From positions 62,001-126,000 of the forward strand of contig CAJXGN010000007.1 in assembly GCA_913053875.1 (NCBI GenBank): a DNA stretch of 64,000 nucleotides. The letters run 5' to 3'. Below are positions 24,686 through 35,142 of this stretch, piece after piece. This DNA is from an uncultured Agromyces sp. GTDB lineage: Bacteria > Actinomycetota > Actinomycetes > Actinomycetales > Microbacteriaceae. Position 1 is the stretch's first letter. Every line of letters begins with the position of its first letter. The position numbers and the translations under genes are program-made. The notes under the pieces were generated by a model. It worked only from the letters and a program-made list of their open reading frames with translations, had not been told where the DNA came from and did no database searches.

Positions 24686-26292
24686 TCGCGTTGCGCGAGC
24701 GCCTCCTGCCAGGCGCCCGCCCGGGCGATGAGGTCGAGGTCGCCGCCGCGCGGGCCGACCACGCAGGTGCCGAGCGGGGCGCCGTCGACCGCGAGCCCGG
24801 GCATCGAGAGCGCGGGACGGCCGGTGACCCCCGCGACCGCGGTCATGCGCAGCGTGGCGGCGCGCACCGCCTCGATGTCGGCGCCCTCGGCGCCCAGCGC
24901 GGGCGCGACCGACGCCGCCGACGGCAGCAGGAGCAGCCCGTCGCCGAGCACGGCGTCGATGTCGCCCCGCGCGGCGTCGAGCTCCTCGATCGCGGCGGCC
25001 TCCTGCTCCGCGGTCACCCCCGACGCCCACGCGAACCGCGCGCCCACATCGTCGGCGAGCACGCCCGGGTGCGCCGCGATCCAGGCACCGTGCACGCGCC
25101 ACGCCTCCGCGGCCTGCGCCGTGCGGAACGCGGCGAAGAGGTCGTCGAGCGGACCGGAGCCGAGCGCGCGCCCGTTGAACTCCCGCACGTCGCATCCCGA
25201 CCGTCGCAGCGCCGCCACGCCGGCCTCGAACGCCGCGCGCACGCCCGGGCCGAGCCCCTCGAGCAGCCACGGCGCCACGAGCAGCACCGGCGCTCCCGCA
25301 TCGGTCGGCCCAGCCGCATCCGCCCCCTGCCCTGGACGCGGCAGGCTCGCCCGCGCCGCCGCCTCGAGCGTCGCTCGGTCGCGCGTGAGCCACCCCACCG
25401 TGTCGAACCGCGGCGCGAGCGGCAGCACGCCGTCGCGGTCGACGGCACCGTGCGTCGTGCGGAGTCCCCAGAGCCCCTGGTACGACGCGGGCACGCGGAT
25501 CGACCCGGCCGTGTCGGTGCCGAGCCCGACGTCCGCCTGGCCGAGCGCGACGGCGGCAGCCGGCCCGCTCGTCGAGCCGCCCGAGATCGCACCGGGCACG
25601 GCGGGGTTCGGCGGCGTGCCGTACGCCGGGTTGCGCCCCGCGATGCTGTACGCGAACTGGTCGGTGCGCGCGATGCCCCGCACCGAAGCTCCCGCGACCC
25701 GCAGCGCCTCGACCGCGGCGGCCGATCGCGACTCGACCGGGGCCGCGGCGAGGTACTCCGGCACTCCCGCGCCGATCGGATGCCCCGCCACGGCGAAGAC
25801 GTCCTTCACCGCGACCGTCCGCCCGTCGAGCGCGCCCGACCCGCTCGCCGGCAGCAACGGGTCGCCCACCACGCGCCAGATGCGCCGGTCGAGCGCCGGC
25901 GCAGGTGCCGTGACGTGCGCTGCCGCGACCCGCCAGCGGCCGTCGCGGCGGCGCCAGAGCTGGCTGACCACGCCCCGGCCACCCGCCGCGGGCGCGTTCT
26001 CGACGACGACGTGCGCCGCGCCCTCGGCCACGGGCAGCACCCGCACGCCGGTCACCCGCCGCCCGGCCGCACCGCCTCGCCGGCCGCGGAACCGCGTGAT
26101 CGCGTCCCGGCCGACGAGCAGCCCCGAGGCATCCGCCCGCACCATCTCGTCACCCGGCTCGAACCACTCGCGCAGCGCGTCGAGATCGTCGGCCATGAGC
26201 GCCGCCTCGTACCCCAGCACGGCCTCGACGAGCCCCTCGGGCGCAGCCCCGCCGCCGGCGACGTGCACCGGCACGCCCGGCGCCTCAGCCAC
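24682..26292 (-). CDS. Fusion of an AtzH/HpxZ-like domain with an amidase-signature enzyme
   Basis: A 536-residue two-domain protein. Residues about 15-128 form an AtzH-like (DUF3225, SnoaL fold) domain, e.g. YEAALMADDLDALREWF and LWRRRDGRWRVAAAHVT. Residues about 135-536 are an amidase-signature domain. Its catalytic triad is K163 (TVAVKDVF), the cis-Ser in GGSTSG (238-243) and the nucleophile S264 in GTDTAGSIRVPA. In enterobacterial uric acid pathways the hpxY (amidase) and hpxZ (DUF3225) genes are separate neighbours of purine genes. Here they are fused and sit directly upstream of pucG, so oxalurate is a plausible substrate. The start is GTG at 26292, overlapping the formamidase-like gene by 8 bp. 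Other amides cannot be excluded. Confidence 0.88.
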   Translation of the reverse strand: MAEAPGVPVHVAGGGAAPEGLVEAVLGYEAALMADDLDALREWFEPGDEMVRADASGLLVGRDAITRFRGRRGGAAGRRVTGVRVLPVAEGAAHVVVENAPAAGGRGVVSQLWRRRDGRWRVAAAHVTAPAPALDRRIWRVVGDPLLPASGSGALDGRTVAVKDVFAVAGHPIGAGVPEYLAAAPVESRSAAAVEALRVAGASVRGIARTDQFAYSIAGRNPAYGTPPNPAVPGAISGGSTSGPAAAVALGQADVGLGTDTAGSIRVPASYQGLWGLRTTHGAVDRDGVLPLAPRFDTVGWLTRDRATLEAAARASLPRPGQGADAAGPTDAGAPVLLVAPWLLEGLGPGVRAAFEAGVAALRRSGCDVREFNGRALGSGPLDDLFAAFRTAQAAEAWRVHGAWIAAHPGVLADDVGARFAWASGVTAEQEAAAIEELDAARGDIDAVLGDGLLLLPSAASVAPALGAEGADIEAVRAATLRMTAVAGVTGRPALSMPGLAVDGAPLGTCVVGPRGGDLDLIARAGAWQEALAQRD

Positions 26293-27388
26293 GGCGCACC
26301 TCGCGGAAGTCGGCGGTGCGGATGCGGGCGTGCACGCCCTTCACGAGGTCGACGACCTGCGAGATGTCGAAGTCGGTCGCCGCGCTGAGGTACGCGAGCG
26401 CGAGGTGCGGGGCCATGCCGTAGCGGGCCCCGAGCAGCGCGACGGCGCGCCGCACGCAGTCCTGCATCGCGACGTCGAGGGCCTCGTCCATGCCGGTCGG
26501 CACGAGGTACTCGCTCGTCTCGGCGAGCGGGGCGGCGACGTCGCCGAACTCGCGCACGGCATCCTCGCGCGCGACGACGTCGAACCGGATCGTGCCGCGC
26601 AGCGACGCCTCGAGCGCCGTCAGCGCCACCTCGCCGTCGCCCTGCGCGAAGTGCGGGTCGCCGAGGTACGCGAGCGCGCCCGGCACCTGCACGGGCAGGT
26701 AGAGCGACGCCCCCTCGGTGAGCAGCCTGATGTCGATGTTGCCGCCGTGCGCGCCGGGCGGCACCGAGTGCGGGCGCACGTCGGCGTCGACGGCCACGCC
26801 CATGATGCCGAAGAACGGCGCGAGCGGGAACCGCACGACGCGCTCGGCCCCGTCGTCGAGCGGCAGCGCACCGAACCAGTCGCCGCCCGCGCCCTGCTCG
26901 ATCGGCGCGAACACGCTCACGTTGCCCTCGCCGCGCGGGAACTCGCCGGGCAGCGCGCCGCGGCCGTGGCGGTTCGAGATGACCCCGTACGGCACGCGGG
27001 GCGTCGTGTCGAGCACGGTCAACTGCAGCAGGTCGCCGGGGCGCGCCCCGCGCACGTGGATCGGGCCGGTCACGACGTGCGGTCCGTCGGTCGCGGGGTC
27101 GCGGGGGTGGTCGGATGCCGCGAGGGCGGCCGCCTCCTCGAGCACCGCGTCGCGGTCGACGCCGTGCGCCGCGAAGAAGGCGACGGGGTCCCGCCCCTGG
27201 TCCTCGAGGATGCCCTCGTGGCTCACGGTGTCGACGACCACCTCGTCGCCCGGGTCGATCGTGAGCACCGGCGCGTCCCCACGCGCGGGCAGGCGCCCCC
27301 AGTGCAGCGCGCCGACCTCCGCGGGCAGGTACGGCCGCCCGCCGTCGACCCCGGCACCCGACTGCAGCACCCCTCGATATCCGCCCAT
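26285..27388 (-). CDS. Acetamidase/formamidase-family amidohydrolase
   Basis: A 367-residue FmdA/AmdA-family protein. Visible family motifs are VLTIDPGDEVVVDT near residue 40, VTGPIHVRGARPGDLLQLTVL (read in pieces near 105-125) and GNIDIRLLTEGASLYLPVQV near 215-235. GDPHFAQGDGEVALTALE follows near 245. The family hydrolyses short aliphatic amides to acid and ammonia using zinc. The gene begins the run that continues into the AtzH-amidase, pucG, allC and rpiR genes, and overlaps the next gene by 8 bp. In that setting oxamate, a short amide made from oxalurate, is an attractive substrate (inference). Formamide remains the default. Confidence 0.88.
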   Translation of the reverse strand: MGGYRGVLQSGAGVDGGRPYLPAEVGALHWGRLPARGDAPVLTIDPGDEVVVDTVSHEGILEDQGRDPVAFFAAHGVDRDAVLEEAAALAASDHPRDPATDGPHVVTGPIHVRGARPGDLLQLTVLDTTPRVPYGVISNRHGRGALPGEFPRGEGNVSVFAPIEQGAGGDWFGALPLDDGAERVVRFPLAPFFGIMGVAVDADVRPHSVPPGAHGGNIDIRLLTEGASLYLPVQVPGALAYLGDPHFAQGDGEVALTALEASLRGTIRFDVVAREDAVREFGDVAAPLAETSEYLVPTGMDEALDVAMQDCVRRAVALLGARYGMAPHLALAYLSAATDFDISQVVDLVKGVHARIRTADFREVRRG

Positions 27389-27447
27389 GCACGCACTCCG
27401 TCCCGCACCGCCTCGCCTGTCGGTCGAGCGTACCGACCGCGCAGCGC

Positions 27448-28827
27448 TCAGGCGTACTCGGCGTGCAGCGCCGCGATGCGCTCCCGCCCGGGACCCATGG
27501 CCGCGCGCATCCGCTCGACGACTGCGACCACGTCCGCGTCGCCCGCGCGATCTGGCAGGATGCGCCCCGGGTTCAGCGCCGTCGTGTCGGCCCACGCCCT
27601 CACGTCCCGCGCGCCACCCAGCGCCCGCGATGCCACCGAGCCGGCGACCTGCATGGTCAGCCAGTCGGTCGGGTTGTCGGAGTACGGCGTCGGCACGCAG
27701 ATCGAGTTCTTCTCGTCGTCCGTCTCACGGGTCGCCTCGACGTACCCGCACATCGCCGCTCCGAGGCACGGGAACCCGATGCGAACCGACTGCGGCCGGA
27801 TGGCGTCGTCCTGCCAGACGGGCTGCGGCCGGTAGCCCGGTCGCAACCCTGGCGCGGCGCAGTGCACGACGAGCGCATCGGAGTCGATCCGCACGTCGCC
27901 GTCGGCGAACCGCAGCCGGCCCGGCGCCACGGCGAGCAGGTGCCCGCGCCGCACCACGTCGCCGACCGTCCGCAGCAGGTCGATCTCCCACTGCGCGATC
28001 GTCGGGGTCTTCGCCATCGTCGGCCGCACGTCCGGATCGATCCGGAGCATCACCCCGCGCTCCTCCATGCGGAGGAACACGTCGTCGGGCGAGGTCGCCA
28101 GGGCGGCCGCCTCCATGGTGTCGGCGGCCATGCCGAGGAAGATCGCCGGGTCGGGCTGCACGAGCGCGCGGTTGATCATCCACGCATCGCGAGGACGCAC
28201 CCAGCAGATCGCGCCCGGGTCGACGCCCTGCAGCAGCAACCACACGCAGGCGTCCATCGCGGTCTTCCCGGCCCCGGCCACGACGTACTGCCGCGGCGCG
28301 TGCGAGATGCCGGCCAGGTCGCCCACGGGGACGACCCGCGCACCCGGCTCGACGCCGAACGGCGGCGGGGACTCGGCCGGGATGCTGCCCGACAACGTGG
28401 TCGCGTCGACCAGGCGGGCACCGTCGGCCGAGTACTCGCGCCCGCTCACGCGGGAACGGAACCCCGTACCGCCGGTGTACTCGCTACCGGGGTAGAACCG
28501 CACCCGGCCGGTCGACTCGAGGCGGTCGAGCACCCGTCGGTAGTACGCCTGGATCTCGGGGGCGGTCGCCCGCTCCTGCAGGCCGGCCTCCGGACCGAGC
28601 TCCTGCACGCGCCCGTCGCCGAGCAGCGTCGAGGCGACCCCGTAGAGGGCGGATGCCTGGTGCAGTCGCACGAACGGGTAGGCGGCGAGCCAGTGCCCGC
28701 CCGGGGCGTGCCGACGATCGACGAGGGCGACCGTCGCATCGGAATGGTCGACGAGGGCGTCGAGGAAGGCCATGCCCATGGCCCCCGCCCCGACGACCAA
28801 GTAGTCGGCGTCCACGCTGACGGTCAT
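27448..28827 (-). CDS. FAD/NAD(P)-binding protein of unknown substrate
   Basis: A 459-residue flavoprotein-like enzyme. It begins with the dinucleotide-binding DYLVVGAGAMGMAFLDAL and continues with GGHWLAAYPFVRLHQAS, as in flavin monooxygenase-like proteins. A second nucleotide-binding motif, YVVAGAGKTAMDACVWLL, lies near residue 185. The C-terminal half has CVPTPYSDNPTDWL, which I do not recognise. There is no signal peptide or membrane segment. Related proteins occur in many actinobacteria without assigned function. It shares strand with the formamidase-like gene 59 bp downstream, but the gap contains a GTCGGT/ACCGAC hairpin, so linkage to the purine island is uncertain. ATG at 28836 is an alternative start. 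Confidence 0.75.
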   Translation of the reverse strand: MTVSVDADYLVVGAGAMGMAFLDALVDHSDATVALVDRRHAPGGHWLAAYPFVRLHQASALYGVASTLLGDGRVQELGPEAGLQERATAPEIQAYYRRVLDRLESTGRVRFYPGSEYTGGTGFRSRVSGREYSADGARLVDATTLSGSIPAESPPPFGVEPGARVVPVGDLAGISHAPRQYVVAGAGKTAMDACVWLLLQGVDPGAICWVRPRDAWMINRALVQPDPAIFLGMAADTMEAAALATSPDDVFLRMEERGVMLRIDPDVRPTMAKTPTIAQWEIDLLRTVGDVVRRGHLLAVAPGRLRFADGDVRIDSDALVVHCAAPGLRPGYRPQPVWQDDAIRPQSVRIGFPCLGAAMCGYVEATRETDDEKNSICVPTPYSDNPTDWLTMQVAGSVASRALGGARDVRAWADTTALNPGRILPDRAGDADVVAVVERMRAAMGPGRERIAALHAEYA

Positions 28828-28896
28828 GCGTCTCATGACACCAAGGGCGCGAGTCCGGCGTCAAGGCGCGCTCGCGCCGCGGGGACGGGCGAAGGG

Positions 28897-28931
28897 CGAA
28901 GGGCGCCTCCCCATCGGGGAGACGCCCTTCG
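28897..28931 (-). terminator. Hairpin terminator downstream of groEL
   Basis: A 16-bp stem (28897-28912 with 28916-28931, one G-U type mismatch) closes on an ATC loop. It lies 30 bp beyond the groEL stop and before the FAD protein gene. No strong T-run follows, as is common in GC-rich actinobacteria. Confidence 0.8.
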
Positions 28932-28960
28932 CTGCGCCGGCGTCCGCCGGCCGGGTGGGA

Positions 28961-31099
<2,139 letters not shown>

Positions 31100-31171
31100 G
31101 CCAGCCGAGGGGGCCCCGAACCGGTTCCCACAGGCACGCAGGTCGCAGAACGGCAACAATTTACGTGATGG

Positions 31172-31717
31172 TTACGGGGCGGTGTCCTCGACATGATCGG
31201 CCCCGAGCACCGCCACGAGCTCGGCCCCGGTCGCGGCGAACTCCTCTGAGATGCGCACCTCGGTCGTGCCGATCGCCTGGGCGACGCCGCGGGCGGCGCC
31301 CTCGAGCTCCTCCCGCGCGTAGTAGACGACGGTCGTCTCGATGTCGTTCTCACTCGCGTTGGCGGTCACCCCGACCGTGAACCCCGCCTCGGCGATGACC
31401 TCGGCGGTCGACGCGGCCAGCCCCGCCTCCGTCGTGCCGTTCAGCACAGTCACCGGCACGCTCGGGTCGACCGTGGGCTCGGCGGTCGCGACCGCCTCGG
31501 GCGTCTCCACCGGCACGGGCACGTCCGACGGGAAGAGCCGGTCGTCCAGCGCCATCACGGCGGCGATGCCGAACCCCGCGAGCACCACGGTCGCGAACAC
31601 CGCCCACCCGAACCCGGCCCACGCCGACCGCCGCCGCACCGGGGCGCGGTGCGCGCCCACGCGATGCATCGAGTCGGGGATCTCGTCGAACCGGTCTCGG
31701 GGGTACTTCTCTGCCAT
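31172..31717 (-). CDS. LytR C-terminal-domain (LytR_C) membrane protein
   Basis: A 181-residue protein with a cytoplasmic N-terminus and one membrane helix (about residues 33-56, WAGFGWAVFATVVLAGFGIAAV). A Pro/Glu/Thr-rich linker leads to an extracellular LytR_C domain (about 88-175) starting VPVTVLNGTTEAGLA. It lacks the LCP catalytic domain, so it is a stand-alone LytR_C protein of unknown envelope role. The DUF3263 gene upstream (22 bp) and the cspA gene downstream form a neighbourhood common in actinobacteria. Confidence 0.88.
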   Translation of the reverse strand: MAEKYPRDRFDEIPDSMHRVGAHRAPVRRRSAWAGFGWAVFATVVLAGFGIAAVMALDDRLFPSDVPVPVETPEAVATAEPTVDPSVPVTVLNGTTEAGLAASTAEVIAEAGFTVGVTANASENDIETTVVYYAREELEGAARGVAQAIGTTEVRISEEFAATGAELVAVLGADHVEDTAP

Positions 31718-31739
31718 CGGGGTCCAGTCGGGTCAGCGG

Positions 31740-32024
31740 TCAGTCGCCGGTGCGGCCGTACGTCAACGCACGACGCGACCTGGCCCGGGCACGAGACTCC
31801 CGCAGGCGCTGCAGCCGCTTTACCAGCATGGGGTCGTGGCGCAGCGCGTCGGGCGAGTCGATCAGTGCACCGAGCACCTGATAGTACCGGGCCGGACCGA
31901 AGCCGAACGCGTCGCGGATGGCCTCCTCCTTCGCGCCGGCGTGCGACCACCACTCCCGCTCGAACTCCAGCACGCGCAGGTCGCGCTCGGAGAGACCGTC
32001 GGTGCGGTCCGTCGACCCTGGCAT
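31740..32024 (-). CDS. DUF3263 protein
   Basis: A 94-residue basic protein. The DUF3263 region spans about residues 12-75 with LSERDLRVLEFEREWW, GAKEEAIRDAFGFGPARYYQVL and DPMLVKRLQRLRESR. The helical pattern and sigma-like helix-turn-helix character suggest DNA binding, but no function is established for the family. ATG at 32024 follows GGAGGGAG at good spacing; an ATG 28 codons upstream has no ribosome site. Probably co-transcribed with the LytR_C gene. Confidence 0.87.
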   Translation of the reverse strand: MPGSTDRTDGLSERDLRVLEFEREWWSHAGAKEEAIRDAFGFGPARYYQVLGALIDSPDALRHDPMLVKRLQRLRESRARARSRRALTYGRTGD

Positions 32025-32182
32025 GCGCGCTCCCTCCGGTCCTCGGGTAGTCGTGATCCTAGGCGCGCGACTCGCACGCCGAGCGGGAACATGCCGGGGC
32101 GTTCGCATGTTGCCTTCTGCGACGTGCCACGGCGGGCGGGCCGCCCGCGCGCACGTAGGATGACGCCGACGAAGGGAACACG

Positions 32183-32584
32183 ATGAGCTACGAGGTCCGG
32201 AAGACCGACGACGAGTGGCGCGACGAGCTCGGGTCGGAGCGGTACGCGGTGCTGCGCGAGGCGGGTACCGAGCGCCCCTGGACCGGCGAGCTGCTCGACG
32301 AGGAACGCGCGGGCGTCTACACCTGCGGCGCGTGCAGCGCCGAGCTGTTCAAGAGCGGCACGAAGTTCGACAGCGGATGCGGCTGGCCGAGCTTCTACGA
32401 GTCGGTGCGCCCCGACGCGGTGGAGCTGCTCGAGGACCACTCGCTGGGCATGGAGCGCACCGAGGTGCGCTGCGCGTCGTGCGGGTCGCACCTGGGCCAC
32501 GTCTTCCCCGACGGGTTCGGCACGCCGACCGGCGACCGCTACTGCATGAACTCGATCGCGCTCGACTTCACGCCGGAGGACTGA
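32183..32584 (+). CDS. msrB: Peptide-methionine (R)-S-oxide reductase
   Basis: A 133-residue MsrB. It reduces the R form of methionine sulfoxide in proteins. The zinc-binding Cys pairs are in YTCGACSAEL and RCASCGSHLGH. The catalytic Cys lies in GDRYCMNSIAL near the end, and CGWPSFYE forms the substrate pocket. The length matches single-domain MsrB. Ribosome site GAAGGGAA precedes the ATG. It ends just before the tRNA-Thr gene on the opposite strand. Confidence 0.96.
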   Translation: MSYEVRKTDDEWRDELGSERYAVLREAGTERPWTGELLDEERAGVYTCGACSAELFKSGTKFDSGCGWPSFYESVRPDAVELLEDHSLGMERTEVRCASCGSHLGHVFPDGFGTPTGDRYCMNSIALDFTPED

Positions 32585-32620
32585 CGGCGAACACCGCGCT
32601 CGGATCGGACGACCCTCGGG

Positions 32621-32644
32621 ACGGAGACGGAGACGGAGACGGAG
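32621..32644. repeat. Four tandem ACGGAG hexamers at the tRNA-Thr 3' border
   Basis: ACGGAG is repeated four times without interruption, and the last unit overlaps the discriminator base of the tRNA gene. It lies between msrB and the tRNA and has no coding role. Confidence 0.9.
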
Positions 32645-32715
32645 CCGGCTGCGGGACTCGAACCCGCAACCTACGCTTTACAAGAGCGTTGCGCTACCGA
32701 TTGCGCCAAGCCGGC
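32643..32715 (-). tRNA. tRNA-Thr (anticodon TGT)
   Basis: A 73-nt cloverleaf on the minus strand. The acceptor GCCGGCT pairs with AGCCGGC. The anticodon stem ACGCT/AGCGT has loop CTTGTAA, hence anticodon TGT. The T arm is GCGGG-TTCGAGT-CCCGC and the discriminator is T. CCA is not encoded. It would read ACA codons, which are rare in this GC-rich DNA. Confidence 0.95.
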
Positions 32716-32796
32716 CTGGCCCTCGCGGGCCATCGCTCATGATACGGCAGGGGCCCGGCGCGCACGCCGGGCCCCTGCCGCATCACGCAGTGCCGA

Positions 32797-33708
32797 TCAC
32801 TCGTCGTCGGGCTCCGGGGTCGGCGTCGCGGTCGCCTCGGTGTACGTGTCGGCGGTCGCCTGGAGCACGAACGACGCGAACTCGGCGGGGTCGGTGAGCG
32901 AGCCCGTGTACTGCTTGCCGTTCACGACCACGGTCGGGGTGCCGCGCTGCTGCGTCTCGATGTCGGAGTTCGGGATGGGCTCGGACAGGAACCGGTTCGT
33001 GGCGTCCTGCACCCAGCTCTTGAACTCGGTGTCGTCGATGCACTGCTCGATGCTCGAGAGCGAGGTGACGCCGGCATCCGCCGCGAGCGCCTTGAGCTCG
33101 TCGTTGCTGAGGCCGGTGGTGCCCTCCTCGGGCTGGTTCGCGAAGAGCAGCGCGTTGTAGTCGTAGAACTGCTCGGGCGAGGCATCCGCCACGCAGCCGG
33201 CCGCGTTGGCCGCGCGCAGCGAGTACTGCGAGCCCGCGGAGCGGTTGGTGAGGATCGCGACCGGGTGGATCTCGATGGTCGCGGCGCCCGACTCGACCAT
33301 GGTGCGGATCTGGTCGCCGTTGGTGGTCTCGAACTGGCCGCAGAACGGGCAGAGGTAGTCGACGTACGTGACGATGTTGGCGACGGTGCCGCTCTCGTCC
33401 GGCACGGTCGCGGTGGGCTCCTCGTCGGGCTGCAGCGCGACGGTCTCGACGGGCGTCATGCCGACGTCGTAGAGGATGCCGTCGCTGGCCATGTTGCGCG
33501 GGCCGGGGCCCTCGGGCTGGATGTTCTGCCAGATGAGCGTGCCGATCAGCGCGGCGATCGCGACGACGGCCACGATGACGCCGCCCTGGATGAGGAACTT
33601 GTTCCGGCGCTCCCGCTTGCGCTGCTGGTCGCGCAGCTGCCGGGCCTTCTCGCGAGCCGCCTCGCGCCGTTCGTTCTTGGTGGGTCGGTCCGATCCGCCG
33701 TAGGTCAT
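32797..33708 (-). CDS. Membrane-anchored DsbA-like thiol oxidoreductase
   Basis: A 303-residue protein. A very basic cytoplasmic N-terminus (residues 1-43) is followed by one membrane helix (about 44-66, FLIQGGVIVAVVAIAALIGTLIW). An extracellular thioredoxin-fold DsbA domain follows, with the active site CPFC in VDYLCPFCGQF (about residue 125) and the cis-Pro loop RGTPTVVVNG near 260. It probably forms or isomerises disulfides in exported proteins. The acidic Pro/Thr tail (TATPTPEPDDE) is unusual but common in this group. The gene is divergent from the MsiK-type ATPase over a 248-bp gap in which I see only a possible -10 (CATACT near 33862). Confidence 0.92.
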   Translation of the reverse strand: MTYGGSDRPTKNERREAAREKARQLRDQQRKRERRNKFLIQGGVIVAVVAIAALIGTLIWQNIQPEGPGPRNMASDGILYDVGMTPVETVALQPDEEPTATVPDESGTVANIVTYVDYLCPFCGQFETTNGDQIRTMVESGAATIEIHPVAILTNRSAGSQYSLRAANAAGCVADASPEQFYDYNALLFANQPEEGTTGLSNDELKALAADAGVTSLSSIEQCIDDTEFKSWVQDATNRFLSEPIPNSDIETQQRGTPTVVVNGKQYTGSLTDPAEFASFVLQATADTYTEATATPTPEPDDE

Positions 33709-33956
33709 CGATTGGTCTCCGTATGCTGTGGGCGCGCAGGATCCCTGCGAACGCAAGAGACGATCGTAGGGCCGCACGCTGGGAATCGTCCAAACACGCG
33801 CTGAATGGGGAGAACGCGAGCCATCCTCAGCGCTCGGGTTCGCATCCCGTGCGGAGCATGGCATACTGGGGCGCGTGTCGATGCCATGGCGGCGTCGGCG
33901 CATTCCATTCACAACGGATCGTCCGGCACGTACCTGCCGGTGAAGGAGAAAGAACA

Positions 33957-35057
<1,101 letters not shown>

Positions 35058-35075
35058 CCGACTCCTGCAGACACC

Positions 35076-35116
35076 GCGAAGCCGGTCGGGCGCCCTCGGG
35101 CTCCGGCCGGCTTCGC
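35076..35116 (+). terminator. Hairpin terminator after the MsiK-type gene
   Basis: GCGAAGCCGG (35076-35085) pairs with CCGGCTTCGC (35107-35116). The 21-nt loop can pair further internally. It lies 18 bp past the stop. Confidence 0.75.
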
Positions 35117-35142
35117 CGTTCTCGTCCAGTACGGTTGCAGCA

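Noticed and set aside
27419..27437. GTCGGT/ACCGAC hairpin upstream of the formamidase-like gene
   Set aside because: Six-bp stem with a 7-nt loop; could be operator or terminator but is too short to support either.
24614..27835. A frame of about 1070 codons on the plus strand opposite the amidase and formamidase genes
   Set aside because: Ser/Ala/Pro/Arg-rich shadow frame without any conserved segment.
32621..32644. Short tandem repeats considered as a CRISPR remnant
   Set aside because: Units are 6 bp without spacers, and no cas gene is in the window.
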